Source: Candidatus Obscuribacterales bacterium (GTDB taxonomy: Bacteria; Cyanobacteriota; Vampirovibrionia; Obscuribacterales; Obscuribacteraceae). Taken from it: DNA of 64,000 nucleotides. The DNA lies in NCBI GenBank assembly GCA_019744775.1, contig JAIETZ010000003.1, positions 372,001-436,000 on the forward strand. The letters run 5' to 3'. Shown here one piece after another: positions 51,215-60,420 of the stretch. The position numbers and the translations under genes are program-made. Within the stretch, counting starts at the first letter, position 1; the number at the start of each line of letters is the position of its first letter. Below the pieces are notes generated by a model that did no database searches, was not told where the DNA came from, and was given only the letters and a program-made list of their open reading frames with translations.

Positions 51215-51568
51215 CTAAAGGATACCGAGTTCCATTTTAGCGTCCTCGGACGCCATAGTCCTTGGATCCCAGCGCGGACTCCACACTAATTCAACATGTG
51301 GTGTTTTAACCCAGGGGAGCTTGTGAAGGGCTTGGTGTACTTGTCCTTGAATTACAGCGCCTACAGGGCAAGCAGGGCTTGTCAGAGTCATCTGAACGGT
51401 GACAGCACCTTCGTCACCTATTTCGATTGCGTAGATGAGCCCCAGGTCGACGATGTTAATACCCAGTTCGGGATCAACAACGCTTTTCAAGTGTTCAACG
51501 ACTACATCAGCCTGCAAAGAGGACATGATGTCGTCTGTTTGTCTGATTGGATTGAATTGGCCTTCCAC
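51215..51568 (-). CDS. sufT: MIP18/DUF59 family protein (SufT-like)
   Basis: 117 aa from a GTG at 51568 with GGAG 7 nt upstream; an internal ATG at 51526 is also possible but lacks a ribosome site. The DUF59 pattern is clear: VVDPELGINIVDLGLIY, MTLTSPACPVGAVI and the conserved Cys. SufT-like proteins assist maturation of [4Fe-4S] proteins. It starts 1 bp after the sufU stop. Confidence 0.88.
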   Translation of the reverse strand: MEGQFNPIRQTDDIMSSLQADVVVEHLKSVVDPELGINIVDLGLIYAIEIGDEGAVTVQMTLTSPACPVGAVIQGQVHQALHKLPWVKTPHVELVWSPRWDPRTMASEDAKMELGIL

Positions 51569-51569
51569 T

Positions 51570-52043
51570 CTATTTCTCCACGTATTGATCTTGGGTGTCG
51601 GTTTTGCCTGAGCTCAAACGCTCTAGTCCTTGCTGCAATGTGTTCCATGGCAAAAGAGCGCATTTGATTCTGACTGGATATTTTTTGACGCCGCGAAGAC
51701 ATTCGAGATCTTCAAGCTCTTCTGATAATTCAGTATTGTCTTCTTTGGAAAGCATCATTGTCTTGAAAGTGTTTATCACTTCCTTGACGTTATCCAATGA
51801 CTGTCCTTTGACGCATTCGGTCATGATTGAACCGGATGCCGTGTTGATCGAACAACCATGCGAATTGATTTTCACGTCAGACAATGTCTTGTCGTCAGCG
51901 TTGAAATAAAGCGTTATCTCGTCACCACAAAGCGGATTGACGCCTTCTATTTTAATGGTGGCGTCGTTTAATTCGCCCTGGTTTCTTGGATGGTGATAGT
52001 GATCGAGAATTGTTTCCCGGTATAGCTCATCTGTAAGCGACAT
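51570..52043 (-). CDS. sufU: SufU-type iron-sulfur scaffold/sulfur-transfer protein
   Basis: 157 aa. Cysteines at 39 (NPLCGDE), 64 (GCSINTAS) and 128 (KCALLPW) have the SufU positions, and the insertion between the second and third (about residues 92-118) separates SufU from IscU. In SufU these residues and an Asp bind zinc, and it takes sulfur from SufS. It overlaps sufS by 17 bp. Confidence 0.93.
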   Translation of the reverse strand: MSLTDELYRETILDHYHHPRNQGELNDATIKIEGVNPLCGDEITLYFNADDKTLSDVKINSHGCSINTASGSIMTECVKGQSLDNVKEVINTFKTMMLSKEDNTELSEELEDLECLRGVKKYPVRIKCALLPWNTLQQGLERLSSGKTDTQDQYVEK

Positions 52044-53265
52044 GTCCCATGACCTTATTTGCTTCTTTGAGGGCTTCGATTAATAAGTCAATCTCCGCCT
52101 TAGTGTTGTACAAATAGAAACTTGCTCTAGCTGTGCCCCAGACTTTCAAGTCACGCATTAGTGGCTGGCAGCAGTGGTGTCCGGCGCGAATAGCTATTCC
52201 GGACTCGTTCAAGATTTGTCCAAGATCATGTGGATGGATGTGATCGAGAGCGAAGGAAATAACTCCACCGCGCAATTTGGCATCCATTGGTCCAAAGATT
52301 TTTACATCATCTAAAGTTTGAAATGCTTTGAGTGCGTAGTCTGTAAGTTCAACTTCGTGAGCGCGGACTTTATCCATGCCTAATGCCATCAAGTAATCGA
52401 TAGCAGCACCGGCGCCTATGACATCGGCAATATTCGGTGTGCCGGCTTCGAATTTCCAAGGAAGCTCGTTGAAGGTGGCTCTGTCGCGCCAAACAGATGC
52501 GATCATATCGCCACCGCCCAAGAATGGCGGCATGGCTTCCAGCAATTCTGGACGTGCCCAGAGAATGCCTACGCCTGTCGGTCCAAGTAATTTGTGGAAC
52601 GAGAAGACGAGGAAATCTGCGCCCATCTCTTCGACATTTGTTGGTAGGTGAGGCACACCTTGTGCTCCATCAACAAGCAACAAGGCTCCGTGAGCATGAG
52701 CAAGTTTGCCTAGTTCAGCAATTGGAGTGATTGTGCCCAAGACATTGGACATTTGCGTTACGGCAACAAGTTTTGTCTTGTCGTTGATGACGCTCTTGGC
52801 TGATTCCATATCTAGCTGACCATCGGGAGTCAATTCGATAAAACGAAGCTTGGCTTGACGCTCTTGAGCGAGCCACTGCCAAGGAATCAAATTGGAGTGA
52901 TGCTCCATGGCGGAGATAACAATCTCATCGCCTGGAAGAATATTTGTCTTGCCCCAGGTTTGAGCAACTAGGTTAATCGCTTCTGTGGCGTTGCGGGTAA
53001 AGACGATACTCTTTGTTTCTTTAGCGCCAATGAAAGCAGCTACTTTATCGCGAACATCTTCGTAGGCAGTTGTCGCTTCTTCTGAGAGCGTGTGAATGCC
53101 GCGATGAATGTTGGCGTTGTTGTTCTTGTAGTAGTCGCTTATTGCATTGATAACGCTCAGGGGCTTTTGGGACGTCGCGGCGTTGTCCAAATAAACGAGT
53201 TGATGACCATTGATCTTACGATCAAGAATCGGAAAGTCTTTTCTGATTTGTTCTACATTGATCAT
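52027..53265 (-). CDS. sufS: Cysteine desulfurase SufS
   Basis: 412 aa from the ATG at 53265 (MINVEQIRKDFPILDRKING); a longer reading runs into the Rieske gene. PLP enzyme that takes sulfur from cysteine. PLP-Lys is in FSFHKLLGPTG, catalytic Cys in RAGHHCCQPLM; AATSQKP and TRNATEAINL are group II signatures. ATGA overlap with the Rieske gene stop. Confidence 0.95.
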   Translation of the reverse strand: MINVEQIRKDFPILDRKINGHQLVYLDNAATSQKPLSVINAISDYYKNNNANIHRGIHTLSEEATTAYEDVRDKVAAFIGAKETKSIVFTRNATEAINLVAQTWGKTNILPGDEIVISAMEHHSNLIPWQWLAQERQAKLRFIELTPDGQLDMESAKSVINDKTKLVAVTQMSNVLGTITPIAELGKLAHAHGALLLVDGAQGVPHLPTNVEEMGADFLVFSFHKLLGPTGVGILWARPELLEAMPPFLGGGDMIASVWRDRATFNELPWKFEAGTPNIADVIGAGAAIDYLMALGMDKVRAHEVELTDYALKAFQTLDDVKIFGPMDAKLRGGVISFALDHIHPHDLGQILNESGIAIRAGHHCCQPLMRDLKVWGTARASFYLYNTKAEIDLLIEALKEANKVMGHVAYR

Positions 53266-53579
53266 TGTTTCGGCCCTACCCAGATTTCTTGTCCACGCTG
53301 TTCTACTTTGTACGTAGGAATTGGTAGAACGGCTGGCAAGCAGAGAGCTTGTCCTGTTCTGACATCGAAGCGTGCTCCGTGTCTTGGACATTCAATTTGG
53401 CAATCTTCAAGTGTGCCTTGATCAAGTGGTCCATTATCGTGGGAGCAATAGTCTGCTATGGCGTAGATTTTTCCTTCGGCATTGCAGATAGCAATTTGAT
53501 CACCGTTTATCTCAAACACCTTTACTGTTCCTTCAGGAACATCGGAGACGTTTGCTACTTTGGTGAAATCATTGCCCAT
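53262..53579 (-). CDS. Rieske-type ferredoxin in the suf operon
   Basis: 105 aa, soluble. The Rieske [2Fe-2S] ligands are CSH (YCSHDNGPL) and CPRH (ECPRHGARF). The short form matches the NirD/MocE-like ferredoxins that often sit inside suf operons and may give electrons to cluster assembly. It lies between sufD (15 bp) and sufS (4-bp overlap). Confidence 0.93.
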   Translation of the reverse strand: MGNDFTKVANVSDVPEGTVKVFEINGDQIAICNAEGKIYAIADYCSHDNGPLDQGTLEDCQIECPRHGARFDVRTGQALCLPAVLPIPTYKVEQRGQEIWVGPKQ

Positions 53580-53594
53580 CGTTGAATCCTCGCA

Positions 53595-54974
53595 TTAAGT
53601 GCAAGATTCAGCATTGACTGTAGTTTGTCCTGTTATCTGCTTGGAGATGATTTGCTCCAACAGTTCTTGAGCACCTTGGATTGTCAGTCTTTCCGAAACC
53701 TTGCGGAAGAAGCCAAAAACAACTAATTCTTCGGCTTCAATTCTAGTCAAGCCGCGGCTCATCAAATAGAAGATCTGCTCTTTGTCTACTGGTCCAACCG
53801 TTGCACCGTGACTGCACTTAACGTCATCAGTGAGAATTTCCAAGCGTGGAATGCTGTCGGCTTTGGCTTTCTTGCCCAGGAGCAAGTTCTTGTTTGATTG
53901 ATAGGCGTTTGTACGCTGGGCTGACTTATCTACTTTGATTGTGCCTTGGTAGACAGACGCTGATTCTTCGGCAAGGGCTACGCGGAAATTGATATCCGAC
54001 GTTGTGTCCGGAGCGTTGTGTTCTTGGATGGTGTCGAAGCTGAAGTGCTCCTTGCCTTTGCCAAATACGACGCCTAGAACTTCGCTGGCTGCACCAGGTG
54101 CTTGCAAGAGAGTGACAATGTCAACCTTCGTTTGCTTGCCGCCTGAAGCGACAGACATCGAGGTGAAGCGAGCATCTTTTTGCACTTCATTGTGAGTCTT
54201 GCTTATGTAGAAGACATTGGCGCCTGTTTGTTGGACTTCCAGGTAGGAAACGTCCGCACCGGCGTCGGCTTTGACTTCTACCAAACCGGCAACCAGTGAG
54301 GTGCTGGCATTTTCTTGCGAGCTAGCCTGTTTGGAATTGATGATATGAACCAAATTGACCTTGCTGTTAGCGCCGGCAATTACATTGATGCGTGGAAAAA
54401 TTGCAGTGCCCAGTCCGTCTTGACTGTGCTGATCAAAATTGAGACCGCTGACAAAAGGTGTTTCCAGTTGAACGCCTGCCGGCACATACAACAACAGCCC
54501 GCAGTTGTAGAGCGATTTGTTCAACAAGGTAAATTTGTCATCGAAGCCTTCTGTAATTGGCATCGAGAGATATGGTTGAAGCAATTCAGCGTGTTCGTTG
54601 AGCGCTGTGCAGATGTCGCAGAAGATAACGCCTTTTGCTTTGGCTTCTTCCGACAAGTATAGGTAGCCAGGCTGGCTTGTTTGTTGATAGATAATACCGG
54701 CAGGCTTTTCAAAAGACTGAATGGTGGACTGGAAACAGTCCGGCATATTCTCTGTCTTTTGTGTGATTGCTTCAAACTCTACGGTTCTCAGATTGGAGAG
54801 ATCTAGAGTTTCCACCAAAGTACGACGCCATGCTTCGCTGCGTACTGATGGCATAGGTGTCTTCAAGTAAGTTTCCCAGGCGGCAAGGCGGTTGTCCTTC
54901 ACCCAGGATGTCTTGGCGTGTAAGGAACCAAGATTCTCAACGGTTTTTTGTTCGATAGAATTTGCCGTTTGCAT
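53595..54974 (-). CDS. sufD: Fe-S cluster assembly protein SufD
   Basis: 459 aa, beta-helix scaffold subunit of SufBCD. The C-terminal [31 protein letters not shown] is diagnostic. It pairs with SufB; the conserved His in KCSHGAT at the cluster-binding interface is present. The gene lies 15 bp downstream of sufB. Confidence 0.95.
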   Translation of the reverse strand: MQTANSIEQKTVENLGSLHAKTSWVKDNRLAAWETYLKTPMPSVRSEAWRRTLVETLDLSNLRTVEFEAITQKTENMPDCFQSTIQSFEKPAGIIYQQTSQPGYLYLSEEAKAKGVIFCDICTALNEHAELLQPYLSMPITEGFDDKFTLLNKSLYNCGLLLYVPAGVQLETPFVSGLNFDQHSQDGLGTAIFPRINVIAGANSKVNLVHIINSKQASSQENASTSLVAGLVEVKADAGADVSYLEVQQTGANVFYISKTHNEVQKDARFTSMSVASGGKQTKVDIVTLLQAPGAASEVLGVVFGKGKEHFSFDTIQEHNAPDTTSDINFRVALAEESASVYQGTIKVDKSAQRTNAYQSNKNLLLGKKAKADSIPRLEILTDDVKCSHGATVGPVDKEQIFYLMSRGLTRIEAEELVVFGFFRKVSERLTIQGAQELLEQIISKQITGQTTVNAESCT

Positions 54975-54989
54975 TTTTCCTGCTACCTC

Positions 54990-56435
54990 TTAACCTACTG
55001 AGCCTTCCATTTCCATCTGGATCAGTCGGTTTAATTCGACTGCGTATTCCAGTGGTAATTCCTTCGTGAATGGCTCGAAGAAACCGTTAACAATCATTGT
55101 TGTTGCTTCTGCTGCTGTCAGTCCGCGGCTCATCAAGTAGAAGAGCTGTTCTTCACCGACTTTGGAAACAGTAGCTTCGTGCTCAATAGTCACTTGCTTT
55201 TCGTCTACTTCCATTGTCGGGTAAGTATCCGAACGTGATTTCTCATCCATCAGCAAGGCGTCGCAACGAATCGATGATTTGACATCGGTAGCGCCTGGAT
55301 AAACTTTGACCAGTCCTCTGTAGGATGTGCGTCCACCATTCTTGGAAATGGATTTGGAGACAATTACTGAAGTTGTATCCGGTGCAGCGTGAACCATTTT
55401 GGCTCCGGCGTCTTGATGTTGCTCTTCGCCTGCAAAAGCAATTGATAGAACTTCACCGTGAGCACGTGGACCCATTAGATAAATTGCCGGATACTTCATG
55501 GTTAATTTCGAACCAAGATTACCGTCAACCCATTCAACTTTGGCGTCCTCATGAGCTACTGCTCGTTTGGTCACCAAGTTGTATACGTTTTTGGACCAGT
55601 TCTGAATTGTCGTGTAGCGAATATGAGCACCCTTCTTAGCGATCAATTCCACAACAGCGGAGTGCAATGAGTCGGAAGAATAAGTTGGTGCCGTGCATCC
55701 TTCGATGTAGTGCACAAAACTTCCAGGCTCAGCAATAATGAGGGTTCTCTCGAATTGCCCCATGTTTTCAGTGTTGATGCGGAAATACGCTTGGAGCGGA
55801 ATCTCCACCCGGACACCTTCCGGTACCCAGATGAAGCTGCCACCGGACCAAACAGCTGAGTTAAGAGCTGAAAATTTATTGTCGGCAGCTGGAATGACTG
55901 TAGCGAAGTGCTTGCGGACAATTTCTTCGTGCTCGCGCAATCCTGAATCCATATCCAGGAAGAGAACACCTTGCTTTTCCAAATCTTCGCGTATTGAGTG
56001 ATAGACAACTTCCGATTCGTATTGGGCGGTAACGCCGGCTAGAAACTTACGTTCAGCTTCCGGAATACCAAGGCGGTCAAATGTGTTTTTAATGCCTTCC
56101 GGAACATCATCCCAGTTTTTGCTTTGCTTTTCGGAGGGTTTGACGTAGTAGAAGATATTTTCAAAATCAATCTCGTTCAACATGCCGCAATTGCCCCAGG
56201 TAGGCATAGGCTTTTTGTTGAAGATGTCCAAGGCCTTCAGGCGGAATTCGAGCATCCACTCAGGTTCGTTCTTCATCTTGGAGATGCTTTCGACAATCTC
56301 TTTTGTTAGTCCACGTCCTGATTTGAAGGCGTAGTCGATTTTGTCGTGGAAGCCGTACTTCTGGTCGTAGTCGGATCCCACTTTGTCGAGCATCTTGTCT
56401 CTAGTTAAATCATCTCTGGTTAATTCAGTAGCCAT
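54990..56435 (-). CDS. sufB: Fe-S cluster assembly protein SufB
   Basis: 481 aa. The core reads [25 protein letters not shown] and, near the C-terminus, [23 protein letters not shown], both SufB-specific. The Glu and Cys used for cluster assembly in the family are there. GGGAGG precedes the ATG. 17 bp downstream of sufC. Confidence 0.97.
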   Translation of the reverse strand: MATELTRDDLTRDKMLDKVGSDYDQKYGFHDKIDYAFKSGRGLTKEIVESISKMKNEPEWMLEFRLKALDIFNKKPMPTWGNCGMLNEIDFENIFYYVKPSEKQSKNWDDVPEGIKNTFDRLGIPEAERKFLAGVTAQYESEVVYHSIREDLEKQGVLFLDMDSGLREHEEIVRKHFATVIPAADNKFSALNSAVWSGGSFIWVPEGVRVEIPLQAYFRINTENMGQFERTLIIAEPGSFVHYIEGCTAPTYSSDSLHSAVVELIAKKGAHIRYTTIQNWSKNVYNLVTKRAVAHEDAKVEWVDGNLGSKLTMKYPAIYLMGPRAHGEVLSIAFAGEEQHQDAGAKMVHAAPDTTSVIVSKSISKNGGRTSYRGLVKVYPGATDVKSSIRCDALLMDEKSRSDTYPTMEVDEKQVTIEHEATVSKVGEEQLFYLMSRGLTAAEATTMIVNGFFEPFTKELPLEYAVELNRLIQMEMEGSVG

Positions 56436-56452
56436 TTTTGCCTCCCAGGCGA

Positions 56453-57235
56453 TTACGAAACGCCTGTTGACGCTAGTTGCTTACCATTGGGCTCTTTGTT
56501 GGTCCAATCGTAACCCTCAGCTTCCAGCTTCTTAGCCAGTTCGCTGTCGCCCGACATAACAATTTGTCCGTCTTGCATGACGTGCACAAATTGTGGTGTG
56601 ACGTAATCGAGAATACGTTGATAGTGGGTGATGAGCAGGATGGACATTTTGGTGTCCTTCATGGCGTTGATGCCTTGAGCCACTGTCTTCAATGCGTCGA
56701 TATCGAGACCGGAGTCTGTTTCATCAAGCAATGCCATCGACGGCTTGAGCAAGGCCATCTGCAAAATTTCCAGACGCTTTTTCTCGCCGCCGGAAAAACC
56801 ATCATTGACGTAGCGTGACAAAAAAGTCTCGCTCACACCAAGAGCCTTTAATTGCTCTTTCAATTCTTTGCGGAATTCTTTGACAGGAACATCTTGTCCG
56901 CGTCTTGCTTTCACAGAAGCGCGCAAGAAGTTGGAGACGGATACGCCAGGAATAGCGACCGGGTATTGGAACGCCAAATACATGCCGGCGCGTGAACGCT
57001 CGTCGGCAGTCATCTCTAACAAATCTTTGCCTTCGAACAAAATCGAACCGTTGGTCACGGTGTAGCGCGGGTGACCCATCAACGTGTAGGACAGCGTCGA
57101 TTTGCCGGAGCCGTTGCGGCCCATAAGCGCATGCACTTCGCCTTTGTTGATAGTCAAATTGACCCCTTTGAGGATCTCTTTGTCTTCAACCTTCACGCAA
57201 AGGTCTTTGATTTGTAGGATTGGCGTGTCTGTCAT
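56453..57235 (-). CDS. sufC: Fe-S assembly ATPase SufC
   Basis: 260 aa ABC-type ATPase. Walker [10 protein letters not shown], signature [11 protein letters not shown], and Walker [18 protein letters not shown] are all present. The ATPase drives conformational change in SufBD. First gene of the operon in this order (C-B-D), transcribed from the divergent region shared with sufR. The leader is about 170 nt if transcription starts at the proposed promoter. Confidence 0.97.
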   Translation of the reverse strand: MTDTPILQIKDLCVKVEDKEILKGVNLTINKGEVHALMGRNGSGKSTLSYTLMGHPRYTVTNGSILFEGKDLLEMTADERSRAGMYLAFQYPVAIPGVSVSNFLRASVKARRGQDVPVKEFRKELKEQLKALGVSETFLSRYVNDGFSGGEKKRLEILQMALLKPSMALLDETDSGLDIDALKTVAQGINAMKDTKMSILLITHYQRILDYVTPQFVHVMQDGQIVMSGDSELAKKLEAEGYDWTNKEPNGKQLASTGVS

Positions 57236-57415
57236 TGGTTTTACCTATGATTTCCTGTGACTTTCGGCTTTCACCGATGGGTTTTGGCTGCCTTGGGGGC
57301 AGCTGTCCTGTAAAGAGGAGTTAATCGTACAGTCTTGCTTGTAATTCTCATAGATAGATCGTTGAAGATCTTCTTTAAAATTAGGCAACCCTACGACCCA
57401 GTGCCTTTTACAGAC

Positions 57416-57444
57416 ATTATAGTATCAAAAATATGTTTACATAT
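57416..57444 (-). promoter_or_regulatory. Candidate suf promoter and SufR operator
   Basis: On the minus strand a perfect TATAAT lies at 57421-57416. The palindrome ATATGT-TT-ACATAT (57431-57444) covers where the -35 should be, 17 bp upstream. No good -35 exists, so the palindrome is a plausible regulator site. The full gap (57236-57565, 330 bp) holds no gene. Confidence 0.5.
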
Positions 57445-57565
57445 TAATGTACTTAAGGATCACTTAGCGAATCCCGTTTAATCTGCCCTTAAGGTTTCAG
57501 AAAGCTCGGCCCATTTGGTGGACCTTTGGGTGCGATAATGAGGATCTAAGACACGGACGAGGCTC

Positions 57566-58213
57566 ATGGTCACAAGACCCATCGAAGAAAAGCCGGAACG
57601 CACTCATGATGCGGTTCTTCTGTACATTAAGCGCCGCGGCGAAATGACCGTAGGCGACCTCTGTGATGTCCTGGAAATCACGTCCATGGCGGTTCGCAGG
57701 CATTTGGTCGGCTTGCAAAAAGAGGGTCTAATTACCTCGCGCATTGAGAAAAAACAGCGCGGCAGACCGACTTACCGCTATAGCCTGACGCCAAAGGCTC
57801 AAACTCTATTTCCTTCCGGTTATGAGAGTCTCGCAAACGATCTATTAGATGCAGTTTTCGAGAAAGACGGCGCTGCCGGTGTCATGGAATTGCTGGAATT
57901 CCGGAATAAGAAAGTAGTCCAAAGACTTCGTGTAGAACTCGAGGGAAAAGACGTCTCTGAAAAGATTTCCGCTGTTGCAAAATTCTTCTCCGAAAGCGGT
58001 TTTATGACCGAGTGGGAAGCGCTGCCGGACGGCAATTTCATCATCTATCAGAGACACTGCGCTGTGCATGATCTAGCAAAGCAGTACAGACAATTATGTG
58101 GGCTGGAGCCGAAGCTTATCGAGGATATCCTCGGGCTTAAGGTGACGCGCCAACAATATATGTTGAATAACGATCCCGTCTGCGGCTACATGGTCAACCC
58201 AGCGGAAGCTTAG
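57566..58213 (+). CDS. sufR: SufR-like iron-sulfur regulator of the suf operon
   Basis: 215 aa. An N-terminal winged helix-turn-helix (about residues 15-75: MTVGDLCDVLEITSMAVRRHLVGLQKEGLITSR split over two lines of the motif) is followed by a dimer/cluster domain. Cluster cysteines are in RHCAVHDLAKQYRQLCGLE (C-x12-C) and a further one 27 residues later (DPVCGY); the third Cys of the cyanobacterial C-x12-C-x13-C-x14-C set is missing. In cyanobacteria SufR holds a [4Fe-4S] cluster and represses sufBCDS. The divergent position is the same as there. Confidence 0.88.
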   Translation: MVTRPIEEKPERTHDAVLLYIKRRGEMTVGDLCDVLEITSMAVRRHLVGLQKEGLITSRIEKKQRGRPTYRYSLTPKAQTLFPSGYESLANDLLDAVFEKDGAAGVMELLEFRNKKVVQRLRVELEGKDVSEKISAVAKFFSESGFMTEWEALPDGNFIIYQRHCAVHDLAKQYRQLCGLEPKLIEDILGLKVTRQQYMLNNDPVCGYMVNPAEA

Positions 58214-59280
58214 CGACCGTCGAGGCGGCCGTAGACGTTGGTTTTTGTCTGACTTTGCGAGCTATCTTCGTAGATTTGGTTAGCCGGCAGTCTGCCTTCT
58301 CTTATTAGGCGATCGCGCTTAGCTTGCAGGATGGCGTTAACATCTTTCGTGCCGTCGTTGGACGGAATGTGTTGATATTGGCCTTGATAGACGGATGGAC
58401 GCTGAACTGGTCCGGAGCATGGAATGTGCTGATACAAGCTGCCATCGTAGGTATTGCGCATACGGAGACCGTTGTTCAATCCGTTCATCAACATGTTGCC
58501 GATACCAGCGCCTCTGCGGACTTCGTTGTTCGTTGGGATTCTTTGATAGTTGCCCTGATAGCTGTAGCTTCCCGGAGCGCTTTGAATTGGCGTATTAATC
58601 GGCCTGGCGTTTTGATAGCCAGTCGGCATTTGAGCCGGAGCAAACTGTTGCGTCGGCCACGGTTTTGAATCTACTTGGTTGAGCATTTGCTCGAGATTCT
58701 GTTGACTCGTCTGAGGTGTGCCCACAGCGCCTAACTTGTTGTTTAGTTCGCCGAGTTTATACACCAAGAATTTGTGCTCCGGATTTGTTGCATCCGCAAG
58801 ATTTTTCAAATCGGCGTTAAGAGCGGAATCGTCTCTGCTGCCGGCGATCATTTCACGGTCGTAGCCAGTTTGCTGTCCGGTTTGAGGATTGAAGTGAATG
58901 GAGTCTTCTATTCCTAGAAATTGTCCATTTCCATCTTTGTGCATGACCATTCTTACTTCTGAAGGGTCGCTGCCTGTAGTTTTGAAACTTATACCGATGA
59001 TTTGGTTGCCTAGATTGTCGGTTCCGAGGTCATCTTTTCTGACGGAAAGAGGAATCCCATCGTCTTGTTTTAGAGTTGTGCCGTTGCCGCTTTCGTTAAT
59101 TATCCAGTCGTGGGCAGTGTAGCCGGAATAATTGCTGCCGGTTTTGCCGTTGCCGCTTACATCTTTTTTGATGACATTGAGCTTTTCACCAGGGCCCCAG
59201 GCGTTGGCGGCTGCGTTGGAGAAATCGCCAGTGTTATTAGCTGGCTGGTTCAATTGAGAATCGAAAAAATTGTCTGACAT
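58210..59280 (-). CDS. Polar repeat-containing protein of unknown function
   Basis: 356 aa with no signal peptide. Residues about 30-170 are polar and Gly/Asn/Asp-rich. The C-terminal third has a motif repeated three times: Y-x-G-x-Y-Q-R-I-P, Y-D-G-S-L-Y-Q-H-I-P and Y-Q-G-Q-Y-Q-H-I-P, each followed by a polar segment. Gln- and Pro-rich stretches separate them. No domain is recognised. It overlaps the sufR stop by 4 bp, tail to tail. Confidence 0.65.
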   Translation of the reverse strand: MSDNFFDSQLNQPANNTGDFSNAAANAWGPGEKLNVIKKDVSGNGKTGSNYSGYTAHDWIINESGNGTTLKQDDGIPLSVRKDDLGTDNLGNQIIGISFKTTGSDPSEVRMVMHKDGNGQFLGIEDSIHFNPQTGQQTGYDREMIAGSRDDSALNADLKNLADATNPEHKFLVYKLGELNNKLGAVGTPQTSQQNLEQMLNQVDSKPWPTQQFAPAQMPTGYQNARPINTPIQSAPGSYSYQGNYQRIPTNNEVRRGAGIGNMLMNGLNNGLRMRNTYDGSLYQHIPCSGPVQRPSVYQGQYQHIPSNDGTKDVNAILQAKRDRLIREGRLPANQIYEDSSQSQTKTNVYGRLDGR

Positions 59281-59411
59281 TACCTGTTCCTCGTTGCCCC
59301 TCAGTTCCTGGGCACAGAATATCTGGAGCCAAATCCGTGGTCACTGGGGGAATTACGAACCATTTCATTAATTGCTATGGAAATAAGCATTAAATGCGAG
59401 AAGATATTGCA

Positions 59412-60224
59412 ATGTTTATTTCTAGAGCAATATTAACTAGCCTTGTAGGTGTCTCCTTAATTGGCGGAGCTGCCTTGGCGGATGAAACCGTTAAACCTAC
59501 GGCGGACAATAGTCCGATGGGTTTTGGCAGCATTCACGATCAAGTGCCTGTGGCAACTCGTCAATTTGAGTTTGACTTGAACAAGCATTTGACTCCACTT
59601 TTGTTGCCGAAGGAAGCTGCTCAGCGTGGAATAAGTCTTAGCTCGACGGCGCAGATTTATGAAATTGGAACGAACAAATACTGGATGACCAACGGTTGTG
59701 TGCTCATAACCAGTCAGACGGAAATGAAGGTGGAGACGCCTGTTACGACTGTGTATGCAAAACCGGGGACAGCATTTATCGTGCACAATCACGACAATGT
59801 TACGCGAGTGATGAACTTGCATGATCGCGTGAAGCATGGTGTGCAAGTTGTTATGGACAGAAAGGCGATTCCGTTGAATCCGGGCGAAGAGCTGGGAGTT
59901 GTGCGCAGTGATTTGATGAATGCGCAAGTTGCAGCATCTGGTCCAAATGTTGGTTATCGTCGGATGAGAGTAATTCCTATTGATGAAGGGTACCGGGTTT
60001 TTATCTTTGAGTTTTCGATTCCGGATGCGTTGAAGCATTGTGTTGTGTTTAAGCAATTGCGCGAGTCGGAGTCATCGACGGATCAGCAATTGTTGACGGA
60101 GATAGTGAAGACGGCGGCCGCTGTGGACACGATGTTTGATAAGTCCCGCGAGAAATACGCGCACTACGACAAAGACAAGAAAAAAGAGAAGAAGTCACGT
60201 TCCAAAGTTGCGCAGAAGGATTAG
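59412..60224 (+). CDS. Secreted FecR-like domain protein
   Basis: 270 aa from the second ATG (59412), which gives a clean signal peptide (MFISRAILTSLVGVSLIGGA, cleavage after ALA) and a purine-rich site 9 nt upstream; an ATG six codons earlier has none. The middle (YWMTNGCVLITSQTEMKVETPVTTVYAKPGTAFIV and LNPGEELGVV) has the beta-rich pattern of FecR domains. The C-terminus is a Lys/Glu-rich charged tail (KDKKKEKKSRSKVAQKD). No sigma factor is adjacent, so signalling is unproven. Confidence 0.65.
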   Translation: MFISRAILTSLVGVSLIGGAALADETVKPTADNSPMGFGSIHDQVPVATRQFEFDLNKHLTPLLLPKEAAQRGISLSSTAQIYEIGTNKYWMTNGCVLITSQTEMKVETPVTTVYAKPGTAFIVHNHDNVTRVMNLHDRVKHGVQVVMDRKAIPLNPGEELGVVRSDLMNAQVAASGPNVGYRRMRVIPIDEGYRVFIFEFSIPDALKHCVVFKQLRESESSTDQQLLTEIVKTAAAVDTMFDKSREKYAHYDKDKKKEKKSRSKVAQKD

Positions 60225-60230
60225 TCGTGC

Positions 60231-60254
60231 GGGCGCATGCAATGCGCCCCTACA
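60231..60254 (-). repeat. REP-like palindrome, copy 5
   Basis: GGGCGCATGCAATGCGCCC followed by CTACA, in inverted orientation, 7 bp after the stop of the FecR-like gene. It faces copy 6 as an inverted pair. Confidence 0.85.
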
Positions 60255-60292
60255 AAGACCAGGGCAGGACCCATAACAAGGACGACAATTCG

Positions 60293-60356
60293 CAATGACC
60301 AGGACAGATCGATTTGCCATGACGAGGACGGAAGATTCACCATGACGATGGCAAAT
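60293..60356 (+). repeat. Degenerate 23-25 bp tandem repeats between two REP palindromes
   Basis: Three imperfect units start at 60293, 60318 and 60341, each with CA(A/T)GACnAGGAC or a near match. No reading frame with coding character is seen in the 138 bp between the palindromes. Confidence 0.5.
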
Positions 60357-60392
60357 GCTGCTCATTCGAAATTGTGCGCCCAGTAGACTTGC

Positions 60393-60415
60393 GTAGGGGC
60401 GCATTGCATGCGCCC
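60393..60415 (+). repeat. REP-like palindrome, copy 6
   Basis: GTAG then GGGCGCATTGCATGCGCCC, 6 bp before the stop of pyk on the other strand; mirror partner of copy 5. Confidence 0.85.
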
Positions 60416-60420
60416 GGGTT

